Shown here in pieces: positions 36,510-45,923 of a stretch of 64,000 nucleotides of DNA. Numbering within the stretch: position 1 is the stretch's first letter; each line of letters opens with the position of its first letter. Location of the stretch: positions 62,001-126,000 of the forward strand of contig JAUNHC010000009.1 of the NCBI GenBank assembly GCA_030524175.1, written 5' to 3'. The DNA is from Eubacteriales bacterium. Its GTDB lineage: Bacteria; Bacillota; Clostridia; Lachnospirales; Lachnospiraceae. Made by a program: the position numbers and the translations under genes. A model generated the notes under the pieces. The model did no database searches. It had not been told where the DNA came from and was given only the letters and a program-made list of their open reading frames with translations.

Positions 36510-38057
36510 TTATTTTTTTAAAGTCTTAATATATTCACTTGGAGACAAACCGATTTCTTTTTTGAATTTCTTGCTGAAATAGCCTGCATTATTAAAGCCT
36601 GTTTTTTCCGCCACATAAGTCACGTTGATCACTCCATTCTGAAAGAATTCCACTGCTTTTTCTATACGCAGGTTATTGAGATAATCATTGATGGTCATAT
36701 GTTTATCTCGTTTAAAACAGGCACAGAGGTAGCTGTAATTCAGGAAAAGCGCATCCGACAGCAGAGGGATTGAGAATTCGGGATTTGAATAATTTTCCTG
36801 AATAAAGGTCTCTATTTTCGCTGTTACCCCGGAGTCAGCGGCAGACGTGAGTAAAAAGTTCTGCATTGCGGCTGTATAAATTTTTATGATCCAGTTTTTA
36901 ATATCTCTTACATCTGTCATGCCGTTCAGTATATCAAGAATACTGTCAGAGCTGTTCAGGACGGAAACGGGCATGGACAGCCGGGTGCTTAAGGTATCTA
37001 CCAGCATATGTACCAGCTCAATAGTGTTAAATATTAAAGAGTGGAACATATATTCCCCAGGTAAAAAGGAATCATAGAATTCTGTGAGAAGACGCTGTGT
37101 TCCGGAAATATTTTTTTCCAGGACACAGGCTTTTAGCCGGTGCTGGAGTTTGGCCTCCACTTTCTGATATCCCCCGGCGTTATCCAGTTCATCGTAAAAG
37201 GTAATTCCTTTTTTCAGCAGACAATTATTCCGGAGTGCAATGATTGCCTCATTGTAAGAGCGATATACCAGATTTAAGCTGGAACATTGAGTTCCGATTC
37301 CTACATGGGGAGAGTAATTCAATTTCTTTAATTCTCGTATACAGGATTCGAGAAATTCCACAAGGGCTTTTTTGTCTGAGGAGTCAAGGATTAAAAATAT
37401 TCTTTTTTGGGAATCACAGCAGCAGATGTAATTCCGGAAGGGAAATACACCGGATATTTCTTTGAAATCATCAGAGCCAAGGGGCATGGAGGTCTGTATC
37501 ACGGCAATACAATAGGCTTTGTAATCCAGGATGAAATCTTCCGGAGCCAGTATGTCCTGATCATCGTAAACAGCTTTATATACAGCAGAGCTGCAGCTTA
37601 TGAGATCATTGTAATACTGCTCTAAGAGACGCTCCTTTTTTTCCAGTTCCAGGTCGGAGATTCTTTTGCTCAGTGACTCTGTGGAGCATATTTCATTTCC
37701 CAGTTCCACTAATGTGTCCATAAGAAGGATGTAATCAATGGGTTTCAAAATATAATCATATACTCCAAGCCTTAAAGCCTGCTGGGCATAGCTGAATTCA
37801 TTGTAGCCTGTAAGGATAATACAGCGGCATGGTATTTTGTTTTCCTGGAGGCGGCGGATCAGCTCCAGTCCGTCGTAAATAGGCATATTGATATCCACAA
37901 TGGCGATGTCAGGGCGCAGTACCATAATGTCTTCCAGAGCAGACTTTCCGTTATTCGCTTCCCCCACAACCTCAAATCCATGGTCCTCCCACGGCAGATT
38001 CCGCCGCAAAGAGGTTCTGACATAAAATTCATCATCCACCAGATATACTTTCATCAT
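36510..38057 (-). CDS. YesN-type response regulator (REC + AraC HTH)
   Basis: A 515-residue regulator. The receiver domain at 1-120 has L-V-D-D-E, phospho-Asp in I-V-D-I-N-M-P and L-K-P-I-D. A central region of unknown fold lies at about 130-400, and a C-terminal AraC HTH at about 410-513 ends F-S-K-K-F-K-K-E-I-G-L-S-P-S-E-Y. The gene begins inside the 3' end of the kinase gene (26-base overlap), implying coupled translation. Divergence from the CUT1 transporter operon suggests it activates that promoter through the repeats at 39974-40003. Confidence 0.9.
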   Translation of the reverse strand: MMKVYLVDDEFYVRTSLRRNLPWEDHGFEVVGEANNGKSALEDIMVLRPDIAIVDINMPIYDGLELIRRLQENKIPCRCIILTGYNEFSYAQQALRLGVYDYILKPIDYILLMDTLVELGNEICSTESLSKRISDLELEKKERLLEQYYNDLISCSSAVYKAVYDDQDILAPEDFILDYKAYCIAVIQTSMPLGSDDFKEISGVFPFRNYICCCDSQKRIFLILDSSDKKALVEFLESCIRELKKLNYSPHVGIGTQCSSLNLVYRSYNEAIIALRNNCLLKKGITFYDELDNAGGYQKVEAKLQHRLKACVLEKNISGTQRLLTEFYDSFLPGEYMFHSLIFNTIELVHMLVDTLSTRLSMPVSVLNSSDSILDILNGMTDVRDIKNWIIKIYTAAMQNFLLTSAADSGVTAKIETFIQENYSNPEFSIPLLSDALFLNYSYLCACFKRDKHMTINDYLNNLRIEKAVEFFQNGVINVTYVAEKTGFNNAGYFSKKFKKEIGLSPSEYIKTLKK

Positions 38058-39810
38058 AAAAATCTCCTTTCAGATCATGTACAGCCGGAAATGTAAGCGT
38101 CACGCAGGTGTATTCGTTTTCCACACTGTCAATGTGCAGCTCTGCCTGATTGCCGCAGAAAATATTGAGACGCTTCAGAACGCTGGCTATTCCAAAATAA
38201 TTGTCTATCTCTTTATCCTGAGAAATGGAGTCCATAATTTCCTGAATCTTTTCATTGCTGATCCCTTTTCCCGTATCAAATATTTCAAACACAAGCATAT
38301 TCTCCTTTAAGTATCCTGAAACGCTGAGGATACCGGGACTTCCTTTTTCCTTGAGGCCGTGGTAGATGGCGTTTTCGATCAATGGCTGTAGAGTCAGTTT
38401 GGGAATGGCATAATCATGGATATCCGGAGTGAAGGAGAGTGTGTAATCCATAAATTCAATATACCGCAGCCGCTGAAGACGAAGATAATGCTCCATCAGA
38501 TCAATTTCCTGGGAGATACGTACCACATTTGCACCATTGTTGAGAGAGATTCTGTAAAAGCTTGCAAGGTTTGACACTACTTCAATGGATTCGTCCTTTA
38601 GATCACAGCGGATCATACTGTTGATGGTTTCCAACATATTGTACAGAAAATGAGGTTTTACCTGCTCCTGGATAAGCTGGAACTGGATCTGCTGTTTCAC
38701 TTTATAGTTGCGTTTTATGGTTTTTAACAGATTTTGTATGGTGTCCAGCAGGGTGTTGAAGGTAATTCCCAGTTCGGCAACTTCATCTTTTCCTTTCACC
38801 TTTACTCTGGTGTCAAAATCCCCGGTGTTTGTTTTGTCCATTGCCTTTTTCAGTTTCGAAACAGGCTTTGTAATGTAACGGGAAAGAATGAGGGCGGACA
38901 ATAATGAGAAGATAAGCTCATAAATTCCGATAAACAAAGTATGTGTCACATTGGGCATTACCTGTTGTTTTAAATCCTCGTAGGAGGAAATGATCACAAG
39001 CTGAAAACCAAGGCGGCTGTAGTTTTTGGTGGTGACCACTAAGGCTCCCTCGTTTGTGTTGACAATCACACTGCTTTCTGCAAGAAGGTAGCCGTAATTC
39101 ACATTGTACATCTGAAAAATGCTCATATAATAGGGTACCTCATTTTTGCTTGCAGTAATACGTTCGGATTCCAATATGAGGGTACCGTCGTTAAAAGGAG
39201 AAAGCATTTCCTGAAGATGGACGGTAGGCACATAGAGCAGCAGGTAGCCCAGCAATTCCGACCTGTCATTGCGGACAGGAACAAAATGAGCGATAACACG
39301 CTGGACTTCATTTCGGGAGGCAAATTCAATTGAAAAGGTGGGAGTCCAGGCCGAGGTCGCATTTTCCATTCTTTTCAGATATGTAGGATTAAAAAACCAG
39401 GCAAGTCTGTCTTTGTTCAGGTCATTTTCATACAAAAATCTCCCGTTCTTATCCATAAAACTAATGTGGCTCACAGAAGAAAAATTAGCACTGTAATTTT
39501 CCAGCTTATGGGATAACTTTTCGTAATCGCTGACCTGGATATGAGGAGATTCTAAGGCGGGAACCAGGTAATCCTGCGACAGATCTGACAGTATCTGCTG
39601 CCCCAGGTTTTCCACGGAATCCAGGTAGAGTGACATAGTGGAAGTAAGGGACGACAGATCCTTTAAATCAGATAAGCGCTTTTGCTCCAGCATCATTTCA
39701 TTTGTGTATTTCTCTGAAGTGTAGGACATGAGGATAATTGGCAATGCCATGAGCAAAAAGATTAAGAAAAAACATTTTATCCACATGGAATGAAGATTGA
39801 ATTTTTTCAT
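38032..39810 (-). CDS. YesM-type sensor histidine kinase
   Basis: A 592-residue kinase with two transmembrane helices (about 11-31 and 285-310) flanking an extracytoplasmic Cache-like sensor. HAMP follows, then the E-Q-V-K-P-H-F-L-Y-N phosphoacceptor motif and an ATPase domain with L-Q-P-L-I-E-N-A and D-T-G-K-G-I. It pairs with the overlapping YesN gene. Unlike the pair at 23915-27393 it has no binding-protein partner of its own. The sensed signal is probably an oligosaccharide related to the CUT1 substrate. Confidence 0.9.
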   Translation of the reverse strand: MKKFNLHSMWIKCFFLIFLLMALPIILMSYTSEKYTNEMMLEQKRLSDLKDLSSLTSTMSLYLDSVENLGQQILSDLSQDYLVPALESPHIQVSDYEKLSHKLENYSANFSSVSHISFMDKNGRFLYENDLNKDRLAWFFNPTYLKRMENATSAWTPTFSIEFASRNEVQRVIAHFVPVRNDRSELLGYLLLYVPTVHLQEMLSPFNDGTLILESERITASKNEVPYYMSIFQMYNVNYGYLLAESSVIVNTNEGALVVTTKNYSRLGFQLVIISSYEDLKQQVMPNVTHTLFIGIYELIFSLLSALILSRYITKPVSKLKKAMDKTNTGDFDTRVKVKGKDEVAELGITFNTLLDTIQNLLKTIKRNYKVKQQIQFQLIQEQVKPHFLYNMLETINSMIRCDLKDESIEVVSNLASFYRISLNNGANVVRISQEIDLMEHYLRLQRLRYIEFMDYTLSFTPDIHDYAIPKLTLQPLIENAIYHGLKEKGSPGILSVSGYLKENMLVFEIFDTGKGISNEKIQEIMDSISQDKEIDNYFGIASVLKRLNIFCGNQAELHIDSVENEYTCVTLTFPAVHDLKGDFYDESISGG

Positions 39811-39973
39811 AAAAATCCTCCTGATTTGTGATGAAATATTATACAGCAGTTCATGGAAACCGGCGTCCGGATCTGTGGGGTCATGAGCTGCAGGATGATC
39901 TAAAAGGATGCCAAAATTATACCATAAATAAAAGACAGGATGTGGGATGAAACAGAAAATTCAAAAACATGCG

Positions 39974-40033
39974 AGAATATTACAAACCCATATAGAATAT
40001 TCCATTTGTTTTTTGAGTGCTGAAGGTTATAGT
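39974..40033 (+). promoter_or_regulatory. direct repeats and activator-type promoter of the CUT1 operon
   Basis: AGAATATTAC (39974-39983) and AGAATATTCC (39994-40003) lie 20 bases apart, about two helical turns, as expected for an AraC-type dimer. A TATAGT box at 40028-40033 lacks a strong -35, and the second repeat would overlap that position. The remaining 285 bases between the divergent operons hold no gene. Confidence 0.5.
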
Positions 40034-40095
40034 ATAGATACAAGAAAAACAGACAAAAACATTGCAGTGAACCTGCAGAAAAAGGAGGAAAAGAA

Positions 40096-41394
40096 ATGAG
40101 AAAAAGACTGGCAGCATCTTTATTGGCAGCAAGTATGGCGGTAATGACCGTAATTGGAGGAAGCGGTGTAAACATAGTTTCTGCAGCTGAAAAAGCTCCA
40201 AAATCTGATGTCACATTGACACTTGCAATGTGCGGAGACGGAACTACAAAAGAATCCCTGGACGAACTTCTTGGGGAGTATACGGAGCAGACAGGGGTTA
40301 AGGTGGAGACTATTTTCATTGCGTCAGACTGGGGGAACTATTGTACAAAGATCCAGACTATGGTAGGAGGCGGCGAAGACCTTGACTGTGCTATTCTGGC
40401 CATTGAAGGTGTGAGCAAATTTATCGGAATGGATATTGCAGCCCCCATTGATGACTGGATCGAAGCAAACCCTGAGCTTGCGGAAAACGTGATCAACGAT
40501 ACAAATCCTGAGCATCAGAAGGTATTCCAAAAAGACGGCAAGACCTATGCACTGCCTTTTTCTTTTAACAACGTTTTGATGCATTTTAATACCGACAGAT
40601 TGGAAGAAGCGGGACTGGAGCTGCCTCCGGCAGACTGGGATAAGGAAATGTTTCTGGAATACTGCGAAAAGCTTACAACAGAAAAAGATGGTGTGAAGCA
40701 GTATGCTGTTGCCCTTCCTTATGGAGAATATTTCTGCACAGAAGCATGGCTTATCAACAACAATGGAGCATATATGAATGAGGATTTCACAGAATCCACC
40801 ATCAATTCACCGGAATCTGTAGAAATGTTCCAGTTAATGCAGGACTTGATTTATAAGTATGGATATGCACCGGTTCCCGAAGAGAATGTAAGTGCCATTG
40901 AGCAGCTGATGAATGGTCAGTGCGCTATGGGATCCTGGGGAAGATGGCCAACAGCAAATTATATTGCAAGTGATTTTGACAGCGTTGCCGTACAGTATCT
41001 CCCAAGTTTTAAGAAAAACCAGCAGATTTTCGGTGTTGACGGAATCTTTACCATTGCCAGCTCCAAACATCTGGAAGAAGCAAAAGATCTGGCAGGATGG
41101 ATGTCCCAGCAGGATTTTGCAGGAAAGTATCTGACAGCAGGAAATATTCCGGCGCTGAATTCTTTGGCCCAGGAGAAAATTGACAGTCTCGGCCTTCCGG
41201 AAAATTGCGAGATTTTCTACAAGGATTCCAATACTACAGATTATAAATCCGTCAGCGCACCGCCTCAGTATACAGAATGTTCTTATATAGTAACAACTGC
41301 ACTTTCTGAAATTTTAGTGAATCAGGCAGATGTCCAGGAAACTTTGGACCAAGCTGCAGAAGAAATGAATGAGATTCTGGAGGAAAACAGATAA
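40096..41394 (+). CDS. CUT1 ABC extracellular solute-binding protein
   Basis: A 432-residue family 1 solute-binding protein. It has an N-terminal signal (about 1-30, ending V-S-A-A-E) and the typical Y-A-L-P-F-S-F-N-N hinge region near residue 150. No lipobox Cys is evident, so anchoring is unclear. The ligand is likely an oligosaccharide or glycoside, given the GH116 enzyme in the same operon. AAGGAGG precedes the ATG. It is the first gene of a four-gene operon controlled by the divergent two-component pair. Confidence 0.9.
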   Translation: MRKRLAASLLAASMAVMTVIGGSGVNIVSAAEKAPKSDVTLTLAMCGDGTTKESLDELLGEYTEQTGVKVETIFIASDWGNYCTKIQTMVGGGEDLDCAILAIEGVSKFIGMDIAAPIDDWIEANPELAENVINDTNPEHQKVFQKDGKTYALPFSFNNVLMHFNTDRLEEAGLELPPADWDKEMFLEYCEKLTTEKDGVKQYAVALPYGEYFCTEAWLINNNGAYMNEDFTESTINSPESVEMFQLMQDLIYKYGYAPVPEENVSAIEQLMNGQCAMGSWGRWPTANYIASDFDSVAVQYLPSFKKNQQIFGVDGIFTIASSKHLEEAKDLAGWMSQQDFAGKYLTAGNIPALNSLAQEKIDSLGLPENCEIFYKDSNTTDYKSVSAPPQYTECSYIVTTALSEILVNQADVQETLDQAAEEMNEILEENR

Positions 41395-41453
41395 CGCTGT
41401 AAGTTGGTTCTGTTAAGAGCGCAGCGATTCTGAGATGGAGAGGTGAAGGCTAT

Positions 41454-42371
41454 ATGAAAGCAGCGGGCGGAACGATAGAGGAGCTGAGAAGAAAAAAGGC
41501 CAGGCGGAATAATGTGGCAGGATACATGTTTCTGGCTCCCACACTGATATTGTTTTTGGGGTTTATTTTAATACCTATTTTACTGTCCTCAGTGTTGTCC
41601 TTTTTTAAATATAACTTAATCACAGATGCTAAATTTGTGGGACTGGACAACATTATAAAATTTTTTAATGACAAGGGTGTCATGAACTCCTTTGGAAATA
41701 CCTTTAAGTTTCTGGTGATCTTAGTGCCCATACATTGTGTACTGGGTGTTGTCCTTGCATTTTTGGTATACCGTGCAAAAAGATTCCAGTTCTTTTTCAG
41801 AACAGCAATCTATTTCCCAACAGTAGTGACCACAGCTTCTGTGGCACTGGCCTGGGGATATATGTTCGCCACGGACACAGGTGTGATCAATTACTTTGTG
41901 AGAATGCTCGGAGGAAGCAATATCCCGTGGCTGACAAACAAGACCTTTGTCTATGTCACGATTGCATTGTTCAGCTTCTGGAAGTTTATAGGGACTACGT
42001 TTTTATACTATTTTATCGGTTTGCAGAATATTCCGGATGTGTATTACGAGGCAGCTCAAATTGACGGAAGCAGTACCCTGCATACTTTTATCCATGTGAC
42101 GCTTCCTCTTTTGACACCTACCATATTCTTCGTCATGATAACAAATATAGTAGGGGTATTCCAGATATTTGACGAGCCGTTTTTGCTGACAAACGGAGGT
42201 CCCGGGTCTGCAACAAAAACAGTTGCCCTGGAAATTTACCAGACAGCATTCAAGGAGATGAATATCGGATATGGAGCAATGATTTCGTTTGTACTGTTTC
42301 TGATCATTCTTGTAATTACGATCGTACAGTATGTAGGCCAGAATAAGTGGGTGGTGTATGACTATGAGTAA
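41454..42371 (+). CDS. CUT1 ABC permease (MalF/UgpA-like)
   Basis: A 305-residue permease with six hydrophobic segments. The cytoplasmic EAA loop reads Y-Y-E-A-A-Q-I-D-G-S-S-T near residues 200-212. This loop docks the ATPase. No ATP-binding gene is present in this operon, so a shared MsmX/MsmK-type ATPase elsewhere on the chromosome is expected. The gene starts 59 bases after the binding-protein stop with a GA-rich ribosome site, and its end overlaps the next permease. Confidence 0.92.
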   Translation: MKAAGGTIEELRRKKARRNNVAGYMFLAPTLILFLGFILIPILLSSVLSFFKYNLITDAKFVGLDNIIKFFNDKGVMNSFGNTFKFLVILVPIHCVLGVVLAFLVYRAKRFQFFFRTAIYFPTVVTTASVALAWGYMFATDTGVINYFVRMLGGSNIPWLTNKTFVYVTIALFSFWKFIGTTFLYYFIGLQNIPDVYYEAAQIDGSSTLHTFIHVTLPLLTPTIFFVMITNIVGVFQIFDEPFLLTNGGPGSATKTVALEIYQTAFKEMNIGYGAMISFVLFLIILVITIVQYVGQNKWVVYDYE

Positions 42372-43197
42372 AATGAAAGCAAAAATGCCCCAGATAATAT
42401 TGATTGTATTTTTATTTGCATTATGCCTGATCATGCTGGCGCCTTTCGCATGGATCATTTCCACATCCCTCCGGCTGCCGGCAGAATCCTTTAAACTGCC
42501 GCCGCAGTTTTTTCCCACAAGTTTTCACTATCAGAACTATGTGGATGTTTTTACTTCCTTTCCATTTGCAAGATGTATTTTCAACAGTTTGAAAATCGCA
42601 GTCATTGTGGTAGCTGCAAATATCATTATTACCACAATGGCAGGATATGCCTTTGCCAGAATTCCTTTTAAAGGAAAGAATGTGGTCTTTATGCTTATTT
42701 TGGCAGGGATGATGATCCCAACACAGGCGAAGCTGATTCCCACTTACATTGTCATGTCAAAGCTGGGACTTGTGGGAACACATTCCGCCCTTATCCTGCC
42801 GGCTCTCATAAGCCCAATCAACATTTTCTTTGTCCGACAGTTTATGATGACCATACCCTCAAGTTACGAGGAGGCGGCATATATTGACGGTGCAGGAAGA
42901 GTGAAAATATGGTGGAGTATTTTCGTCCCCATGTCAAAATCAGTGATCGTCATGGTGTCGCTGCTGTCCTTTCTGGCGTCCTGGAACGACTTTATCAATC
43001 CGCTGATTTTCTTATCAAAATATGAGATGATGACCTTGCCGCTTGGACTCAAAACATTGAGCGGTGCTATGAACACGGGAAGTGCCTCTATTGTTCTGGC
43101 AGGAGTTGCAGTATCTCTCGTTGTGCCTACGCTTTTATACATATTCGGACAGAAGCATATTTTAAAAAGTGTTGTGATGTCAGGGCTGAAAACCTGA
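42358..43197 (+). CDS. CUT1 ABC permease (MalG/UgpE-like)
   Basis: A 279-residue permease with six hydrophobic helices. The EAA loop S-Y-E-E-A-A-Y-I-D-G-A-G-R lies near residues 170-182. It overlaps the MalF-like gene by 14 bases; ATG 42364 six bases later is equally possible as the start. With the preceding permease it forms the heterodimeric channel of the oligosaccharide importer. Confidence 0.92.
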   Translation: MTMSKMKAKMPQIILIVFLFALCLIMLAPFAWIISTSLRLPAESFKLPPQFFPTSFHYQNYVDVFTSFPFARCIFNSLKIAVIVVAANIIITTMAGYAFARIPFKGKNVVFMLILAGMMIPTQAKLIPTYIVMSKLGLVGTHSALILPALISPINIFFVRQFMMTIPSSYEEAAYIDGAGRVKIWWSIFVPMSKSVIVMVSLLSFLASWNDFINPLIFLSKYEMMTLPLGLKTLSGAMNTGSASIVLAGVAVSLVVPTLLYIFGQKHILKSVVMSGLKT

Positions 43198-43223
43198 CAC
43201 ACCGCTTAACAGAAGGGAAAATA

Positions 43224-45671
43224 ATGAATATGAAAAAAAATAACTGGAAACGGGAACGTACCATTCAGGATAACACCAAGGTTTATACAAACAAAGATCT
43301 TGCTTTCCGTGCACTTCTGGGAGGTATCGGGACAGGAAATATCTCTCTGGATGCAGGAGGAAGGTTATGTGATTTTGAAGTGATGAATCACCCGGATAAA
43401 GGGCTGAAAATCCCTTATACCTTTTTCGCACTATGGGCGAAATTTGGTCAGGAAGAACCAAGGGCTCTTGTTCTGGAAGCAAAGCATGAAGGGGTGAGCA
43501 GCCGGGCGCTGGGACACCCCACAGGGGAGCTTCTCGGTCTGCCCAGGTTTGACGAATCTGTTGTAAAAACAAATTACCCTTTCTATTCCCTGGAATTCAG
43601 GAAAAGGAATCTTCCCCTTGAAGTACGCCTGGAGGCAGTTTCTCCTTTTATTCCTCTGGATGAAGTGAATTCCGGAATCCCTGCTTTCCGTATGAAGTAT
43701 ACGGTTGCAAACAAAGGAGACAAAAAGGCAGCAGTGTCTGTCAGCGGAACTATGTACAATTTTGCCGGAATGAGTCATTATAACGGATATGACCAGCTCA
43801 TTCAGAACGGACAGCCTTATAATAAAAAATTTGAGGAATGGGGTGTATCCGGCATCTATATGAGCACCAAAGGCCAGGAGGAAAATGATGTAACCTACGG
43901 AAGTCTTGCCATTGCAACGGCAAATAAAAATGTAACCAGTAAGCCTTTGTGGCAGTTTGGAAGCTGGTGGGACGGAGCAGAGGAATTCTGGCAGGATTTC
44001 CGGGAGGATGGCAGGCTTAAGGAAGATACAGCCTCAGACGCAGTAGGCTCAAACATCAAGGGCACAGAGTCCAATCGTTACGTAGGCTCAGTTGCGGCTA
44101 TGGAGGAGATCGGACCGGGAGAGGAAAAAGAGTTTGTCTTCTATATCTCCTGGGATTTTCCAAACAGATACGGCTGGTGGCCGGACGGGCATCATATGCT
44201 TGAAGACGGTAGTGACAAAAAGATCTGGCACAATTACTACAGCACACTGTGGAAAAATGCAGCGGAGACCATAGGATATTTCCGTGAGAACGAAGCAATG
44301 CTTATGGAAAAAAGCCGGCTTTTTGCAGATGCCCTTTACAGCACGACACTGCCGGCAGATGTGATTGAATCTCTGGTATCAGCGATCACTGTAATAAGGT
44401 CCAACACATGTTTCCGTATTGAGGACGGCAGGTTTTTCGGGTGGGAAGGATGCTTCGAACATGCAGGAAGCTGTCCCGGTACCTGTACCCATGTGTGGAA
44501 TTATGCCCAGGCACTGGCTTTTCTGTTCCCGAAGCTGGAACGCAGTGCAAGGTATACAGAATTTTTACAGGAGACAGATGAGACGGGCAATATGGCGTTT
44601 CGGGCAAAAAGGCTGCTGGATGGTGAAAAATGGGATATGCTGCCGGCAGCGGACGGACAGCTTGGCTGTATCATGAGAGTATACCGGGAATGGAAGCTTT
44701 CCGGGGATGATAAATTTCTGCAGGACGTGTGGGATAAGGTGGTTCAGGCCATGGACTATTCGCTGAGAACCTGGGACCCGGACGGAGATTTTGTCATGGA
44801 GGAGCTTCAGCATAATACTTATGACATTGAATTTTACGGATTGAATTCCCTTACGAATTCCATTTTGTACGGCGCTCTTTGGGCATGCAAAGAAATGGCG
44901 GAATATCTTGGAGATACAAAGCGGGCTGCATTTTATGGAGAAGGTGTGCTGCGGGGCAGTGAAAAAATGGACAAGGAGCTGTGGAACGGCAGCTATTATG
45001 AGCAAAAAATCAGTGATGAGGATCTGAATAAATACAGGTATCAGTATGGAAAGGGCTGTCTTTCAGACCAGCTTCTGGGGCAGGAACTGGCACATTTGTA
45101 CGGTCTGGGCTATATTCTTCCTAAGGAGCATGTGGCCAAGTCTGTCAAGGCTGTGTACGACTATAATTTTAAAGAAAGTCTGGAAGGCCACGAGAGCGTT
45201 CAGAGAACGTATGCTTTTGAAGATGAAGGCGGACTGCTGCTGTGTTCATGGCCCTTGGGAGGCAGGCCGAAACAGCCCTTTGTGTACAGCGATGAGGTGT
45301 GGACAGGAATTGAGTATCAGGTGGCAGTCCATCTGATATATGAAGGTTTTACTCAGGAAGCACTGGAGATGATAAATGTGCTCAGGAAACGATATGACGG
45401 GACGAGAAGAAGTCCGTATAATGAGATAGAGTGCGGAAATCACTATACCCGTTCGATGGCAGCGTGGGGACTGCTGGTATCTCTGTCAGGCTATGAATTT
45501 GATCTGACCCAAAATAAGGTATCCTTTTCACCGCGTATCAATCAGGAGGATTTTACATGTTTCTATTCCAACGGAACTTCCTGGGGAGTTTACCAGCAGA
45601 AATTCAATGATAAGGGAACCATGGAAAAAGAACTGATTTCACTGTGGGGCAGTGAAAACCAGCTGGTTTAA
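43224..45671 (+). CDS. GH116-family beta-glycosidase
   Basis: An 815-residue cytosolic protein without a signal sequence. It has an N-terminal beta-sandwich (about 1-330, starting with the R-A-L-L-G-G-I-G-T-G-N motif) and a C-terminal (alpha/alpha)6 barrel. The conserved E-L-Q-H-N-T-Y-D-I-E-F segment, expected to carry the nucleophile Glu, and S-D-E-V-W-T-G-I-E-Y are visible. GH116 members are retaining beta-glucosidases, beta-xylosidases or glucosylceramidases. It probably hydrolyses the glycoside imported by the CUT1 system. It is the last gene of the operon, 26 bases after the permease. Confidence 0.87.
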   Translation: MNMKKNNWKRERTIQDNTKVYTNKDLAFRALLGGIGTGNISLDAGGRLCDFEVMNHPDKGLKIPYTFFALWAKFGQEEPRALVLEAKHEGVSSRALGHPTGELLGLPRFDESVVKTNYPFYSLEFRKRNLPLEVRLEAVSPFIPLDEVNSGIPAFRMKYTVANKGDKKAAVSVSGTMYNFAGMSHYNGYDQLIQNGQPYNKKFEEWGVSGIYMSTKGQEENDVTYGSLAIATANKNVTSKPLWQFGSWWDGAEEFWQDFREDGRLKEDTASDAVGSNIKGTESNRYVGSVAAMEEIGPGEEKEFVFYISWDFPNRYGWWPDGHHMLEDGSDKKIWHNYYSTLWKNAAETIGYFRENEAMLMEKSRLFADALYSTTLPADVIESLVSAITVIRSNTCFRIEDGRFFGWEGCFEHAGSCPGTCTHVWNYAQALAFLFPKLERSARYTEFLQETDETGNMAFRAKRLLDGEKWDMLPAADGQLGCIMRVYREWKLSGDDKFLQDVWDKVVQAMDYSLRTWDPDGDFVMEELQHNTYDIEFYGLNSLTNSILYGALWACKEMAEYLGDTKRAAFYGEGVLRGSEKMDKELWNGSYYEQKISDEDLNKYRYQYGKGCLSDQLLGQELAHLYGLGYILPKEHVAKSVKAVYDYNFKESLEGHESVQRTYAFEDEGGLLLCSWPLGGRPKQPFVYSDEVWTGIEYQVAVHLIYEGFTQEALEMINVLRKRYDGTRRSPYNEIECGNHYTRSMAAWGLLVSLSGYEFDLTQNKVSFSPRINQEDFTCFYSNGTSWGVYQQKFNDKGTMEKELISLWGSENQLV

Positions 45672-45697
45672 CAAACATATATAAGCAATCAGACGAT

Positions 45698-45744
45698 AAG
45701 GCTTTCTATGACAAAGATCCGATCATAGGAAGCCTTTTATTTTG
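45698..45744 (+). terminator. intrinsic terminator of the CUT1-GH116 operon
   Basis: A 14-bp stem with one G-T pair (45698-45711 with 45723-45736), an 11-base loop and a T-rich tail. Confidence 0.85.
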
Positions 45745-45814
45745 TTCTGTATTCCATTAAATATCAACCAAACGGGCAGGCCTCTTTTTGTGAAAAAATA
45801 CAATGAAATGTACA

Positions 45815-45843
45815 TTGACATTGGAGAGAAGATATCGTATATT
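45815..45843 (+). promoter_or_regulatory. strong predicted sigma-A promoter of the glycyl radical locus
   Basis: TTGACA (45815-45820) and TATATT (45838-45843) have a 17-base spacer. The start site would be near 45850. Confidence 0.75.
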
Positions 45844-45883
45844 AAAAATAGTAACAACGTTTGAAATTTCTTTTTTTAATACA

Positions 45884-45910
45884 AATTGGTATTATATCAC
45901 AATACCAATT
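45884..45910. promoter_or_regulatory. 10-bp inverted repeat, candidate GntR operator
   Basis: AATTGGTATT (45884-45893) and AATACCAATT (45901-45910) are perfect inverted repeats with a 7-base spacer. They lie about 35-60 bases into the predicted transcript, just before the activase ribosome site. The T-T-G-G-T-A-T half-site resembles known GntR-family operators. The GntR gene in the same operon is the likely partner; an RNA hairpin role is the alternative. Confidence 0.55.
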
Positions 45911-45923
45911 ATGGGAGAATAAA

